A stretch of 47,801 nt of DNA, from NCBI GenBank assembly GCA_028871525.1, contig JAGWMX010000008.1, positions 1-47,801 on the forward strand. Direction: 5' to 3'. Positions 1 to 8,996 of the stretch are shown here, piece by piece. Numbering within the stretch: the first letter of the stretch is position 1; each line of letters opens with the position of its first letter. The stretch comes from Gammaproteobacteria bacterium. Its GTDB lineage: Bacteria; Pseudomonadota; Gammaproteobacteria; Nevskiales; Nevskiaceae. The position numbers and the translations under genes are program-made. The notes beneath the pieces were generated by a model that had not been told where the DNA came from, did no database searches, and saw only the letters and a list, made by a program, of their open reading frames with translations.

Positions 1-334
1 GCGCGTCGGCGTCACGGGTGTCGGCGGGAATCGAGGTCACCAGGTTCTTGAGTTGCGCCTGGGTACGATCGTAGAGCTCGGCGAAGGCACCGTAGCTGGC
101 TTTGTCCGGTGGGATCTGGGTGCGCGCGATCCAGCCGCCGTTGACGTGCCGGAATAGGTCGTCCTGCAACCGCACCGCAGCGTCGATCGACGTCGAATCC
201 AGGCCGGAGGACTTCACCGCGCTGGCCGCGGCGGCGGGTTTTGCGGCTTGCTTGCCGCCGGCGCCGTCGGTATCGGTTTTTGACGAACAGGCAGCCAGCA
301 GTGCGCAGCAGCCCACGAATAAGCATTTGTTCAC
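1..334 (-). CDS. M13-family metalloendopeptidase (PepO/neprilysin-like) lipoprotein, N-terminal part
   Basis: The gene runs off the left edge, so only about 111 codons are visible. Reading leftward from a GTG at 334, the protein begins with a short lipoprotein signal whose lipobox is LLAAC. A low-complexity Ala/Lys linker follows, then the segment QDDLFRHVNGGWI, which is the typical opening of the mature M13 peptidase domain (family members read DDFYRYVNGxWL). The HExxH zinc site lies outside the window. M13 enzymes are large zinc peptidases; a lipobox implies anchoring to a membrane and a periplasmic role. It diverges from msrB across about 160 bases. An upstream ATG in another frame gives a basic, meaningless product. 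The start codon is chosen from the lipobox and is moderately certain. Confidence 0.8.
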   Translation of the reverse strand, partial: MNKCLFVGCCALLAACSSKTDTDGAGGKQAAKPAAAASAVKSSGLDSTSIDAAVRLQDDLFRHVNGGWIARTQIPPDKASYGAFAELYDRTQAQLKNLVTSIPADTRDADA

Positions 335-496
335 GACAGCCGTCCTGTTTTTTCGGGTTAGGCGAGGGTGCCCGATCGGCCAAGCTTCTCCGAGTTGCGC
401 GCCGAGGTCAACGCTCGGCGGCCCGAGACAAACAACGTGGCCCGGCGATCGTTGCCTTATAGTTCGTACCTATCCGGCCGATTTGGACCCACTCGT

Positions 497-919
497 ATGA
501 CCCGCGAAGACCGCCGTGCCCCGGGGGCGCCGATTCCCGACGAACAGTGGCGTGCGCGGCTGACCCCGGAGCAGCATCGGATCGCCCGCCGTGGCGGCAC
601 CGAGCGGGCTTTCACCGGCGCCTACTGGGATCATCACGAGAACGGCGTTTACCGCTGCGTGTGCTGCGATGCGTCGCTGTTCGATTCGCAACAGAAGTTC
701 GACTCCGGTACCGGCTGGCCGAGTTTTTATGCCGTGATCGACGGTGCGCCGGTTGGCCGGCGGGCGGATCGCAGTTTGTTCATGCACCGCACCGAAGTCC
801 ACTGCACGCGCTGCGACGCCCATCTCGGTCATGTTTTCGACGACGGTCCGCCGCCGACCGGGCTGCGTTACTGCCTGAACTCGGCTTCGCTACGCTTTGT
901 CCCGCGCCGTTCCGGCTGA
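497..919 (+). CDS. msrB: Peptide-methionine (R)-S-oxide reductase MsrB
   Basis: MsrB reduces the R-epimer of methionine sulfoxide in oxidised proteins. The 140-residue product has the full family layout: an N-terminal PLTPEQ-like helix (RLTPEQHRIARRGGTERAF), two zinc-binding CxxC pairs (CVCC and CTRC), GTGWPSF, GHVFDDGP and the active-site block RYCLNSASLRF, whose Cys is the catalytic residue. The reading frame is open back to 368, but family length and alignment favour the ATG at 497. No clear Shine-Dalgarno sequence precedes it. There is no signal peptide, so the enzyme is cytoplasmic. Its TGA overlaps the ATG of the next gene (TGATG), which indicates co-translation. Confidence 0.93.
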   Translation: MTREDRRAPGAPIPDEQWRARLTPEQHRIARRGGTERAFTGAYWDHHENGVYRCVCCDASLFDSQQKFDSGTGWPSFYAVIDGAPVGRRADRSLFMHRTEVHCTRCDAHLGHVFDDGPPPTGLRYCLNSASLRFVPRRSG

Positions 920-1605
920 TGCGAGTCGTCTGCCTGCAGCACGCCGCCCACGAGGCGCCGGGCGCGCTGAGTCCGTGGCTGGCGGCGCGCGGACTGCGCC
1001 CGCAGCTGGTGCGGGTGTACGCCGGTGAGCCGGTGCCGCCGACCGAGCGCTACGACTGGTTGATCGTGCTCGGCGGGCCGATGAACGTCGACGACCATGC
1101 CGGGCACCCGTGGCTGGTCGGGGAAAAAGTGGCGCTCAAACGGGCGCTGGATGCCGGCCGCCGGTTGTTCGGCATCTGCCTCGGCGCGCAGTTGCTGGCG
1201 CAGGCTCTCGGCGCAGCGGTGACGCGCAACCCCGAGCCGGAGGTCGGCTGGTTCGACGTCGAGTTGACCGCGGCCGGGCGCGCGCATCGCTGGTGCACCG
1301 AGCTGCCGCAGCGTTTTGCGGCTTTTCACTGGCACGGTGATACCTATTCGCTGCCCCCGGGGGCGGTGCGCCTGGCGTACAGCCAAGCCTGCGCCGAACA
1401 GGCCTTCGCCTGGGGCCGGCGCGTGCTCGGTCTGCAGTTTCATCTGGAGGTCGGGGCCGAGGATGCGGCGCGATGGCTGGCGCTGAGTCCGCCTCCGCCG
1501 GGGCGCTACGTGCAGGCGGCCGCAGAGGTTCTCGGCCAGCCGCAACGTTTTGCCGACAACCAGCGCTGGCTGACGGCGCTGCTCGAGCGCTTTTGCGCCG
1601 ACTGA
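919..1605 (+). CDS. Class I glutamine amidotransferase-like protein (GMP-synthase-type GATase domain)
   Basis: This 228-residue protein is a stand-alone class I glutamine amidotransferase domain. Visible motifs are VLGGPMNVDD near residue 55, the nucleophile elbow GICLGAQLLA with its Cys near residue 86, and the downstream His-Glu pair in LQFHLE near residue 175. It therefore keeps a full Cys-His-Glu triad. Proteins of this type are often annotated as GMP synthase-like but lack the synthetase half; their amine acceptor is usually unknown. The ATG overlaps the msrB stop codon, so the two genes form a translationally coupled pair. It converges on the glycosyltransferase gene with only ten bases between stop codons and no evident terminator. 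Confidence 0.85.
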   Translation: MRVVCLQHAAHEAPGALSPWLAARGLRPQLVRVYAGEPVPPTERYDWLIVLGGPMNVDDHAGHPWLVGEKVALKRALDAGRRLFGICLGAQLLAQALGAAVTRNPEPEVGWFDVELTAAGRAHRWCTELPQRFAAFHWHGDTYSLPPGAVRLAYSQACAEQAFAWGRRVLGLQFHLEVGAEDAARWLALSPPPPGRYVQAAAEVLGQPQRFADNQRWLTALLERFCAD

Positions 1606-1615
1606 AAATCCGCGC

Positions 1616-2752
1616 CTATGTCGATGGCACGCCGCGCCGCGCGCTGCCGCGCACGGCCAGCCGCGTTTGCTGACGTGGCGCCAACCGCCGAATGAGTGCC
1701 CGCAGGGTGTCGAGCGCGGCTTGCCGGCCGTCGCCCGGCAGTCCCCGCATATTCCGCCGGAACTGATCCTCGCAGGCCAGAAAGTGATCGACGTCCGATG
1801 GCGTCAGTCGCCGCAGGTCGCCGCGCCGGCCGATGCCGAACTGCTCGATCAGGTGTGCGTTGAGGCGCTGTTCGACCGCGTCTTCCGGCAGCGCCAGGAT
1901 CGGCTTGCGGAAATGAATCGCCTCACCCACCAGTTGGTTGCCGGCGGTGCAGATCAGCGCCCGGCAGCCGGCCAGGTCGTCGAGAAAACCCTGCTCGGAT
2001 GGCGCGCGGAAAACCAGGCGCTCGGAAGTGCCGCGCCGCGCGGTGCCGTAGACCACCACCGGCAGCTCGAGCAGACGCAGGCAGCGCTCGATCTGCGGCA
2101 GGAACTGATACTCGCCTTTGTTGAAGTACGCCAGCAGGTAATCGCCGCGCTGCGGGGTGCGGGCCAGTGCGGCTTCGCGCAGGATCGGTCCGACCTGTTG
2201 CACGCCGGCGCGCGCCGGCTGCGCCGGATAAAAACTGGAGATCAGGATCGCCTGCGGGGTGCCCATCAGCAGCCGATAGACCACGGCGTCGCGGCTGCCG
2301 GCCAGCCACAGCTCCGGCGGGAAATGCGATCGGCACCAGGCGATGATGCCGACGTGATCGAAGCTGATCCGCGGGATGCCGAGCCGCTGCGCGGTGCGAT
2401 GACAGAACGCCTCGGAGTCGGAAATCACCAGGTCGATGCCGCGGCCGGCGAACTCCCGCCCGAGCCGCCGGCTGGCCGGACCGCCGAACAGCAGGTCCGC
2501 CAGCGGTGCGGCGTTGCGGCTGACGCTGCGCGACGGCGAATGGCGGCCGTCGCCGGCGTAGGCGTAGCCCAGGGTCGGAATGCGCACCGTGGCGAAGCGC
2601 GGCGCCAGCCAGTCGTGGGCGTCGCCGCCGGCAAATACCGTGACCTCATGCTCGGCGCTCAGTGCCGGCAGCACCGCGGCGGACCGCGTCGCGTGTCCGC
2701 GGCCGTAGCCCATCACACCGTAGGCGATGCGGATTTTCGCGTTGCCGGCCAC
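1616..2752 (-). CDS. GT-B fold glycosyltransferase, MJ1255-like family
   Basis: The 378-residue protein starts at a GTG and opens with the Rossmann segment IAYGVMGYGRGHATRSAAVL, the signature of the MJ1255-like glycosyltransferases related to MurG and GT28 enzymes. The C-terminal half has a donor-site pattern (FLDDLAGCRALICTAGNQLVGEAI followed by KPILALP), as in GT-B enzymes that bind a nucleotide sugar. There is no signal peptide or membrane segment, so it probably works at the cytoplasmic face. Acceptor and sugar cannot be told from sequence. It is transcribed away from the terC gene, and the 96-base space between them contains a perfect 17-base palindrome. Confidence 0.75.
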   Translation of the reverse strand: MAGNAKIRIAYGVMGYGRGHATRSAAVLPALSAEHEVTVFAGGDAHDWLAPRFATVRIPTLGYAYAGDGRHSPSRSVSRNAAPLADLLFGGPASRRLGREFAGRGIDLVISDSEAFCHRTAQRLGIPRISFDHVGIIAWCRSHFPPELWLAGSRDAVVYRLLMGTPQAILISSFYPAQPARAGVQQVGPILREAALARTPQRGDYLLAYFNKGEYQFLPQIERCLRLLELPVVVYGTARRGTSERLVFRAPSEQGFLDDLAGCRALICTAGNQLVGEAIHFRKPILALPEDAVEQRLNAHLIEQFGIGRRGDLRRLTPSDVDHFLACEDQFRRNMRGLPGDGRQAALDTLRALIRRLAPRQQTRLAVRGSARRGVPST

Positions 2753-2772
2753 GCTGGCGAGTTTGCGGGTTG

Positions 2773-2789
2773 CATGTGACAGTCACATG
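2773..2789. promoter_or_regulatory. Perfect palindrome, candidate operator between divergent genes
   Basis: CATGTGACAGTCACATG is a perfect inverted repeat with 8-base arms around a single A, in the 96-base divergent spacer between the glycosyltransferase and terC. Symmetry and placement fit a dimeric repressor or activator site. The arms TGTGA/TCACA recall a CRP site, but they are separated by 3 bases rather than 6, so CRP/Clp binding is unlikely. The cognate regulator is unknown. Confidence 0.45.
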
Positions 2790-2848
2790 GCGGCCGGCGT
2801 GGCAACGGCCTCCGGTATCATGGGCCGCCCGTCACCGACGTCATCTCA

Positions 2849-3568
2849 ATGGAAACCCTGCTGCGGCCGGAGACATGGATCGCACTGATCACGTTGACCG
2901 CACTGGAGATCGTGCTCGGCATCGACAACATCATCTTCCTGGTGGTGATGGCCGCGCGCCTGCCGGAACGCCAGCGCGCCCGTGCCCGGACGCTGGGTCT
3001 GGCCGGGGCGATGATCACCCGCATTCTGCTGCTGCTGTCGATCGCTTTGCTGGCGCGGCTGACGGCGCCGCTGTTGGTTCTGTTCGGCAGCGAATTCTCC
3101 GGCCGCGACCTGGTGCTGATCGCCGGCGGCATTTTTCTGATCGCCAAGAGCACGCTGGAGATCCACGCTCAGACCGAGGGCGAAAATACGCCGCCGCCGG
3201 CAGGCGCTAGCGCGTTCGCCGCGGTGGTGCTGCAGATTGCGGTGATCGACATCGTGTTTTCGCTGGATTCGGTGATCACCGCGGTGGGCATGACCAAGGT
3301 GATCGGCGTGATGGTGGCGGCGATCGTCATCGCCATCGTGATCATGATGCTGTTTGCCGGTGCGGTGTCGCGCTTCGTCGAGGCCAACCCGACGATCAAG
3401 ACGCTGGCGCTGGCGTTTCTGATCCTGATCGGCGCGGCGCTGGTCGGTGAGGGTTTCGGTACCGAGCTGGACAAGGGTTATATCTATTTCGCCATGGCGT
3501 TCTCCACCGCAGTGGAAGTTTTGAACACGCGGTTGCGCAAAAAGCGGGCCGGATCTCATGCGCAATAA
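2849..3568 (+). CDS. TerC-family integral membrane protein
   Basis: The 239-residue polytopic protein belongs to the TerC (PF03741) family. It has about seven hydrophobic segments and the two conserved acidic intramembrane motifs: EIVLGIDNIIFL near residue 20 and IDIVFSLDSVITAVGMT near residue 140, whose Asp residues are thought to handle metal ions. TerC proteins have been linked to tellurite resistance and, in several bacteria, to manganese export or metal loading of exoenzymes. A hydrophilic loop (HAQTEGENTPPP) divides the two halves. The upstream spacer is too short to hold a full yybP-ykoY manganese riboswitch and none was recognised. The gene is followed 36 bases later by uvrD. Confidence 0.88.
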   Translation: METLLRPETWIALITLTALEIVLGIDNIIFLVVMAARLPERQRARARTLGLAGAMITRILLLLSIALLARLTAPLLVLFGSEFSGRDLVLIAGGIFLIAKSTLEIHAQTEGENTPPPAGASAFAAVVLQIAVIDIVFSLDSVITAVGMTKVIGVMVAAIVIAIVIMMLFAGAVSRFVEANPTIKTLALAFLILIGAALVGEGFGTELDKGYIYFAMAFSTAVEVLNTRLRKKRAGSHAQ

Positions 3569-3604
3569 TCCGTCGTGCGCCGGCGGTGCTGGGGCGGTGC
3601 GCCG

Positions 3605-5821
3605 ATGAAGATGGACTGGCTGACCGATGCCGATCTGACACCGCTGGTGGCGCCGCTGAACCCGGCGCAGAAGGAGGCGGTGACGGCGCCGCCGCAACCG
3701 CGGCTGGTGCTGGCCGGCGCCGGCTCCGGCAAAACCCGCGTTCTGACCCATCGCCTGGCCTGGCTGATCGCCGCCGAAGGCGTCTCGCCGCATTCGATTC
3801 TGGCGGTGACTTTCACCAACAAGGCCGCCGCGGAGATGCGCGGCCGCATCGAGCAGTTGATCAGCGTTCCGGTGCGCGCGCTGTGGGTCGGCACTTTTCA
3901 CGGCATCGCCCACCGCATGCTGCGCCGGCACTGGCAGCAGGCGCGGCTGCCGCAGAATTTCCAGATCATCGACGCCGACGATCAGATGCGGCTGGTCAAG
4001 CAGGTGTTGCGCGGCCTCGATCTGCCGGACGACCGCTGGCCGCCGCGCAGCGTCTGCGGCTTCATCAACGCGCGCAAAGAGGAAGGCCAGCGGCCGCAGC
4101 AGCTGCAGGATCAGGGCGACTACAGCCAGCGCCAGTACGTACGCATCTACACTGCTTACCAGAATGCCTGCGAGGTTTCCGGGCTGGTGGATTTTGCCGA
4201 GCTGCTGTTGCGCGCGCACGAACTGTGCCGCGACAACGCCGAGATCCAGGCGCACTACCGCCGCAGCTTCCGCCATATCCTGGTCGACGAGTTCCAGGAC
4301 ACCAACACGCTGCAATATGCCTGGCTGCGCGTGCTGGCGGGCGATAGCGGCATCCTGTTCGCGGTCGGTGACGACGATCAGTCGGTGTATTCGTGGAGAG
4401 GCGCACGGGTCGAAAACATGTTGCGCATGGAGCACGACTTCCCCGGCGCCCGGATCGTGCGGCTGGAGCAGAACTACCGTTCCACCGGCACCATCCTCAA
4501 GGCCGCCAATGGCCTGATCGCGAAAAACAGCAACCGCCTCGGCAAGAACCTGTGGACCGCTGCCGGCGACGGCGCGGCGATCCAGCTCTACGCCGCTTAC
4601 AACGAAATCGATGAAGCTGAATTCGTGGCGCTGCGCTGCGCCGAGCAGCGTGCCGCCGGCCGCCTGTGCGAGCTGGCGGTGCTGTACCGCTCCAACGCGC
4701 AGTCGCGCGTGCTGGAAGAAGCGCTGATCCGCCATCGCATCCCTTACCGTATCCACGGCGGCCTGCGTTTCTTCGAGCGCATGGAGATCAAGGACACGCT
4801 GGCTTATCTGCGGCTGCTGGCCAACCGCGACGACGACGCCAGCTTCGAGCGCGCGGTCAACACGCCGGCGCGCGGCATCGGCGCCACCACCCTCGAACGG
4901 TTGCGCGCGGTTGCGCGCCAGCAGCAGCGCTGCCTGTGGCAAACGGCGCAGACCCAGGCCGCCGAACTGGGCCGCAGTGCCGCCGCGGTGCAGAAGTTTC
5001 TGCGGCTGATCGAACAGCTTGCCACCGACACGGCCGGTCAGCCGCTGTCGGCGACGATGGCGCTCGCGATCGAGCGCAGTGGCCTGCGCGAACACTATCA
5101 GACGGCGGCGGCGGGTTCCCGCGGTGGCGGCGAACAGGCCCAGGCGCGGCTGGACAATCTGGACGAACTCGTCAACGCGGCACGCAGTTTCGAGCGTCCG
5201 CCGGAGGATTCGGCGCTCGATCCGTTGACCTCTTTTCTCGCCCATGTCGCGCTCGAGGCCGGCGAGCAGCAGGCCGAGGCCGGTGAGGACTGCGTGCAAC
5301 TGATGACGCTGCACGCCGCCAAGGGTCTGGAGTTTCCAGCGGTATTCCTGGTCGGCCTGGAAAACGGACTGTTTCCGCACGCACGCGCGGTCGACGAAGG
5401 CAATCTCGAGGAAGAGCGCCGGCTCTGCTACGTCGGCCTGACCCGCGCGCAACGGCAGCTTTATCTCTCCTACGCCGAGGTCCGGCGCATTCACGGTGCT
5501 GAGCAGCGGGGTGCACCGTCGATCTTTCTGCGCGAAATCCCTGCCGAGTGCATGGTGGAAACGCGGCCGCGCAGCGGCGTGCTGCGATCGCTGCCGCCGG
5601 CCTCCTGCGCACCGCACCGTACGGTATCCGCCGCATCCTCGATCAGCGAAGCGCTTCCGGGCGGCTACCGGCTGGGCGAGAGCGTGCGCCACGCCAAATT
5701 CGGCGAAGGCACCATCCTGTCCTTCGACGGCAGCGGCGAGCGCACGCAGGTCGAGGTGCGGTTCAAGAGTTCTGGCACCAAGCGGCTGCTGCTGTCGATG
5801 GCCAGGCTGGAGCGCGGCTGA
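3605..5821 (+). CDS. uvrD: DNA helicase II UvrD (superfamily 1A, 3'-5')
   Basis: This 738-residue protein is an ATP-dependent 3'-5' DNA helicase of nucleotide-excision and mismatch repair. Motifs are in order: Q-motif LNPAQKEAV, Walker A AGAGSGKT (residues 37-44), motif Ia TFTNKAAAEM, motif II LVDEFQDTN, motif III VGDDDQSVYSWRGA, motif IV QNYRST, motif V LMTLHAAKGLEF and motif VI EERRLCYVGLTRA. The C-terminal Tudor-like segment (GESVRHAKFGEGTI... to the end) separates UvrD from Rep. The frame is open from 3575, but the ATG at 3605 matches family N-termini. It is probably co-transcribed with terC. Confidence 0.95.
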   Translation: MKMDWLTDADLTPLVAPLNPAQKEAVTAPPQPRLVLAGAGSGKTRVLTHRLAWLIAAEGVSPHSILAVTFTNKAAAEMRGRIEQLISVPVRALWVGTFHGIAHRMLRRHWQQARLPQNFQIIDADDQMRLVKQVLRGLDLPDDRWPPRSVCGFINARKEEGQRPQQLQDQGDYSQRQYVRIYTAYQNACEVSGLVDFAELLLRAHELCRDNAEIQAHYRRSFRHILVDEFQDTNTLQYAWLRVLAGDSGILFAVGDDDQSVYSWRGARVENMLRMEHDFPGARIVRLEQNYRSTGTILKAANGLIAKNSNRLGKNLWTAAGDGAAIQLYAAYNEIDEAEFVALRCAEQRAAGRLCELAVLYRSNAQSRVLEEALIRHRIPYRIHGGLRFFERMEIKDTLAYLRLLANRDDDASFERAVNTPARGIGATTLERLRAVARQQQRCLWQTAQTQAAELGRSAAAVQKFLRLIEQLATDTAGQPLSATMALAIERSGLREHYQTAAAGSRGGGEQAQARLDNLDELVNAARSFERPPEDSALDPLTSFLAHVALEAGEQQAEAGEDCVQLMTLHAAKGLEFPAVFLVGLENGLFPHARAVDEGNLEEERRLCYVGLTRAQRQLYLSYAEVRRIHGAEQRGAPSIFLREIPAECMVETRPRSGVLRSLPPASCAPHRTVSAASSISEALPGGYRLGESVRHAKFGEGTILSFDGSGERTQVEVRFKSSGTKRLLLSMARLERG

Positions 5822-5912
5822 TCCCAGCCGCCGACAGCGGCAAGCTGGTCTAGACGGCTAGCAGCGCATGCGCGAACTGCGGGTTCATACATCCTTCGCC
5901 CCGTGCGTGCAT

Positions 5913-7253
5913 TCAATGCAGCTTCACATGCGGCTCCGTACGCCGAGTCAGCAGCCGTGCCAGCGTGTCGAGCGCAGTCTTGATGTAGCCGTGCACAGCC
6001 ACCTCGTGCATCTTGTAGAGTGAGACGTACATCATCCGCGCGAAGGTGCCTTCGACGAACAGGCTGCCTTTGGCCAGTCCGCCCATCATGTTGCCGATGG
6101 TGCTGTATTCGCCAAGTGATACCAGCGATCCGAAATCCCGGTATCGGTAAGGTTTGAGCGGCTTGCCGGCGAAGCGGGCCTTGATCTGCCGCACCATGTG
6201 GAATGCCTGCTGGTGCGCGGCCTGGGCGCGCGGCGGCACGGTGCCGCCTTTCTCCGGCCAGGGGCAGGCGGCGCAGTCGCCGATGGCGAAAATGTCGGCA
6301 TCGCGCGTGGTCTGCAGGGTTTGCTCGACCACCAGCTGGTTGATGCGGTTGGTTTCGAGGCCGGCGATATCCTTGAGAAAACCGGGGGCTTTGACGCCGG
6401 CGGCCCAGACCACGAGTTCGGCCTGGATGATGCTGCCGTCGGCCAGCCGTACGCCGTTCTCCAGCACTTCGGCCACCTTGGCGCCGGTGTGGATCTGCAC
6501 GCCCAGAGCGTCGAGCAATCCGGCGGTGGCCGTGGACAGGCGTTCCGGTAGCACCGGCAGGATGCGGTTCGCCGCCTCGATCAGGTGCACCCTGATGTCT
6601 TTCTTGGCGTCGATGTTGTCCAGACCGAAGGCGACGACTTCGCGCGTGGTGCGGTGCAACTCGGCGGAGAGCTCGACGCCGGTGGCGCCGGCGCCGACGA
6701 TGGCGACTTGCAGCTGTTCCGGTCGGCGCGGGCTGCTCTGCGCATGGGCGCGGATGCAGGCGTTGACCATGCGGCGATGGAAGCGCACGGCATCGTCGGC
6801 GGTTTCAAGACGCAGCGCGTATTCGGCAACGCCGGGCGTGCCGAAATCGTTGGTAAGGCTGCCCACTGCCATCACCAGCGTGTCGTAGGGGAACGAGCGC
6901 TGCGGCGTGACTTCGCGGCCTTCCTCATCGAAGAACGGAGCGACGTGGACCAGGCGCTGTTCGCGGTCGAGTCCGTTCATCTCGCCGATGCGGAACTGGA
7001 AGTGCATCCAATGCGCCTGTGCAATGTAGTTAACGCGGTGCAGGTCGAGATCCATGCTGCCGGCGGCGACTTCGTGCAGCTTGGGTTTCCACAGGTGCGT
7101 ACGCGACATGTCGATCAGCGTGACGTGCGCCCTGCCGCGCTTGCCGAATTTTCTGCCCAGCGCGGTGGCGAGCTCCAACCCGGCCGCGCCGCCGCCGCCG
7201 ACGACGATGCGGTGCGGCGCGGTTGCTTCGGCGGGTGCGGTACCGGCGTTCAT
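5913..7253 (-). CDS. ndh: Type II NADH dehydrogenase (NDH-2)
   Basis: NDH-2 is a single-subunit, non-proton-pumping flavoprotein that passes electrons from NADH to quinone at the inner face of the membrane. The 446-residue product has an N-terminal FAD-binding fold (RIVVGGGGAAGLELATALG), a second nucleotide fold for NADH (VAIVGAGATGVELSAEL, mid protein), the FAD-contacting DADIFAIGDCAA block and a C-terminal amphipathic, membrane-associating tail. The frame opens at a GTG at 7301, but an AGGAG at a 7-base distance precedes the ATG at 7253, which fits the family N-terminus better. It lies convergent to uvrD across about 90 bases and tail-to-head with trehalase, which is on the same strand 120 bases upstream. 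Confidence 0.9.
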   Translation of the reverse strand: MNAGTAPAEATAPHRIVVGGGGAAGLELATALGRKFGKRGRAHVTLIDMSRTHLWKPKLHEVAAGSMDLDLHRVNYIAQAHWMHFQFRIGEMNGLDREQRLVHVAPFFDEEGREVTPQRSFPYDTLVMAVGSLTNDFGTPGVAEYALRLETADDAVRFHRRMVNACIRAHAQSSPRRPEQLQVAIVGAGATGVELSAELHRTTREVVAFGLDNIDAKKDIRVHLIEAANRILPVLPERLSTATAGLLDALGVQIHTGAKVAEVLENGVRLADGSIIQAELVVWAAGVKAPGFLKDIAGLETNRINQLVVEQTLQTTRDADIFAIGDCAACPWPEKGGTVPPRAQAAHQQAFHMVRQIKARFAGKPLKPYRYRDFGSLVSLGEYSTIGNMMGGLAKGSLFVEGTFARMMYVSLYKMHEVAVHGYIKTALDTLARLLTRRTEPHVKLH

Positions 7254-7373
7254 CGCGTCGCTCCTCGGCATCGGTGCTGTCGGCGATCGAGGGTACATCA
7301 CTTCGCGCCGATGCCGGTTCGGAGGCGCTACGGCTTGAACATGCCGCGCGCTGCCGAGCGGGCTACACCGGCC

Positions 7374-8996
7374 TCATGCAGACGGATTGTCGGTTTCGGC
7401 CCTGGCTTGGTTCGCCAGGTGGTGCGGATACATCTGCAGCAGGCAGCGCGTCACGCCGTTGGTCCAGCCGAAGCCGTCCTGCAGCGCGTACTCGCCGCCG
7501 CCGCCGGGCTGGGCGGAGCGCAGGTCGTACTTTTCGACCAGCTTGCTGTGCCGACGGTACACCGCGGCCACGGTGTCGAGCCAGCGATCGGCGATGTCGT
7601 CGGCCAGCGCGTGCTCACCGTAGTTTTTCAGCCCGACGATGGCGATCCACTGCAGCGGCGCCCAGCCGTTGGGCTGATCCCACTGCTGACCGTTGGCCAC
7701 CAGCGTGGTGGCCAGCCCGCCGGGATCCAGCAGCTGCGCGCGCACCGCGGCGGCGACCGATTTCGCCTGCTGCGCCGAGGCCAGCTTGCAGAACAGCGGG
7801 ATTATCGTGGCGGCGTTGAGCCCCTGGCGCAGCGCCTTGATCTGCCAGTCGTAATCCAGATAAACGCCGCGTTCGTGGTTCCAGAAAAATTTATCGATCG
7901 CCTCGCGCCGGGCGTCGGCTCGCGCGCGGAAAGTCTTGGCGTTGTCGGGGTGATGCGCGTGCACGCTCAAGTCGGCGATCACGCATTCGAGCTTGTACAG
8001 GAAGCAGTTTAAGTCCACCGGCAGAATCTTGGTGGTGCGGATGGTGGCCATGTCCTGCGGGTCGCCGAACCAGCGCGACGAGAAATCCCAGCCGCAAGCG
8101 GCGCCGGCGCGGGTGTCGCGGAACACCTCGTGACGCGGCCGGTTGCTGCCGCGCGCGGTCAGCACGTCCTCACGATAGGACTGCTCGCGCGGGGTATCGC
8201 GTTCGTCCCAGTAGCGGTTGAGCACGCTGCCGTCGTCCAGGCGCACGGCGTGGGCGCGCTGCTCACCGGGCTGCAGATGCTGGACGCCGGCCATCCAGTA
8301 GGCGTGCTCGCGCAGCAGGCACGGCAGGTAGTCCAGCGCGCGGCAGATGTCTTGCTCCTCGAACAGCTCGACGATGTAGGCGAACAGCGGCGGCTGCGAG
8401 CGGCCCAGGTAATAGGTGCGATTGCCGTTGGGGACGTGACCGTAAGTCTGGATCAGGTAGGCGAAGTTATCGGCCATCGTCTGCATCAGGTCACGGCGGC
8501 CGCTGGCCGCCAGGCCAAGCATGGTGAAATAAGTGTCCCAGTAATAGATTTCGCAGAAGCGGCCACCGGGGACCACATAAGGTCTGGGCAGCGGCAGCAG
8601 CGACGAAGAATACGGATGGTCGTCGGGCTGGCGCGACAGCACGTCCCACAGCGCATCGATATGGTCCGGCAGGCTGCGGCCGCCGGGTGAGACGTAGTCG
8701 CGCGGGTCCGGATGCTGCGGTTCAAAATTGTCGTGGACGAACTTCGTCAGGTCGAAGCCGGGACGGTGGCGGTGACTGCGGTAATCGGCCAGGATCTGGT
8801 CGGGATCGTGCTTCGGCGAGCAGTCGACGAAAATCTTGCCGTCGGGATAGACGCGCTGCATCTGCACCTCGACGAACAGCTCCTGGTAGCGATCATCCGG
8901 GGTCAGCGTCTCGCCCGCGGGAATCGCCGGTAGCTGCCGCTGGCCGCAGTAGCGCTTGCGAGGCAGCCAGTTGGCCGGGTTTAAGAAGCGCAACAC
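7374..8996 (-). CDS. treF: Cytoplasmic alpha,alpha-trehalase, GH37 (TreF-type)
   Basis: Trehalase hydrolyses trehalose to two glucose units. The 540-residue protein has both GH37 signatures: PGGRFCEIYYWDTYF near residue 145 and QWDQPNGWAPLQWI near residue 445, plus the EEXDR-like RxxxETGWDFSSRW equivalent (AGAACGWDFSSRW). There is no signal peptide, so it acts on cytoplasmic trehalose. Translation starts at GTG 8996, preceded by an excellent AAGGAGA Shine-Dalgarno sequence; this whole ribosome-binding unit is tandemly duplicated. The gene diverges from the tal-pgi-gnd-zwf operon, whose glucokinase domain can use the released glucose. Confidence 0.92.
   Translation of the reverse strand: MLRFLNPANWLPRKRYCGQRQLPAIPAGETLTPDDRYQELFVEVQMQRVYPDGKIFVDCSPKHDPDQILADYRSHRHRPGFDLTKFVHDNFEPQHPDPRDYVSPGGRSLPDHIDALWDVLSRQPDDHPYSSSLLPLPRPYVVPGGRFCEIYYWDTYFTMLGLAASGRRDLMQTMADNFAYLIQTYGHVPNGNRTYYLGRSQPPLFAYIVELFEEQDICRALDYLPCLLREHAYWMAGVQHLQPGEQRAHAVRLDDGSVLNRYWDERDTPREQSYREDVLTARGSNRPRHEVFRDTRAGAACGWDFSSRWFGDPQDMATIRTTKILPVDLNCFLYKLECVIADLSVHAHHPDNAKTFRARADARREAIDKFFWNHERGVYLDYDWQIKALRQGLNAATIIPLFCKLASAQQAKSVAAAVRAQLLDPGGLATTLVANGQQWDQPNGWAPLQWIAIVGLKNYGEHALADDIADRWLDTVAAVYRRHSKLVEKYDLRSAQPGGGGEYALQDGFGWTNGVTRCLLQMYPHHLANQARAETDNPSA

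Noticed and set aside
2776-2786. CRP/Clp-type binding site (TGTGA...TCACA) in the terC spacer
   Set aside because: The half-sites are 3 bases apart instead of 6, which places them on the wrong helical phase for CRP.
2753-2848. Possible yybP-ykoY (manganese) riboswitch ahead of terC
   Set aside because: The spacer is only 96 bases, includes the palindrome, and shows no recognisable aptamer core.
2846-5692. A 948-codon open frame on the minus strand opposite terC and uvrD
   Set aside because: Its translation is Gln/Arg/His/Asp-rich with no domain, and the opposite strand encodes two complete, well-conserved proteins. It is a high-GC antisense shadow.
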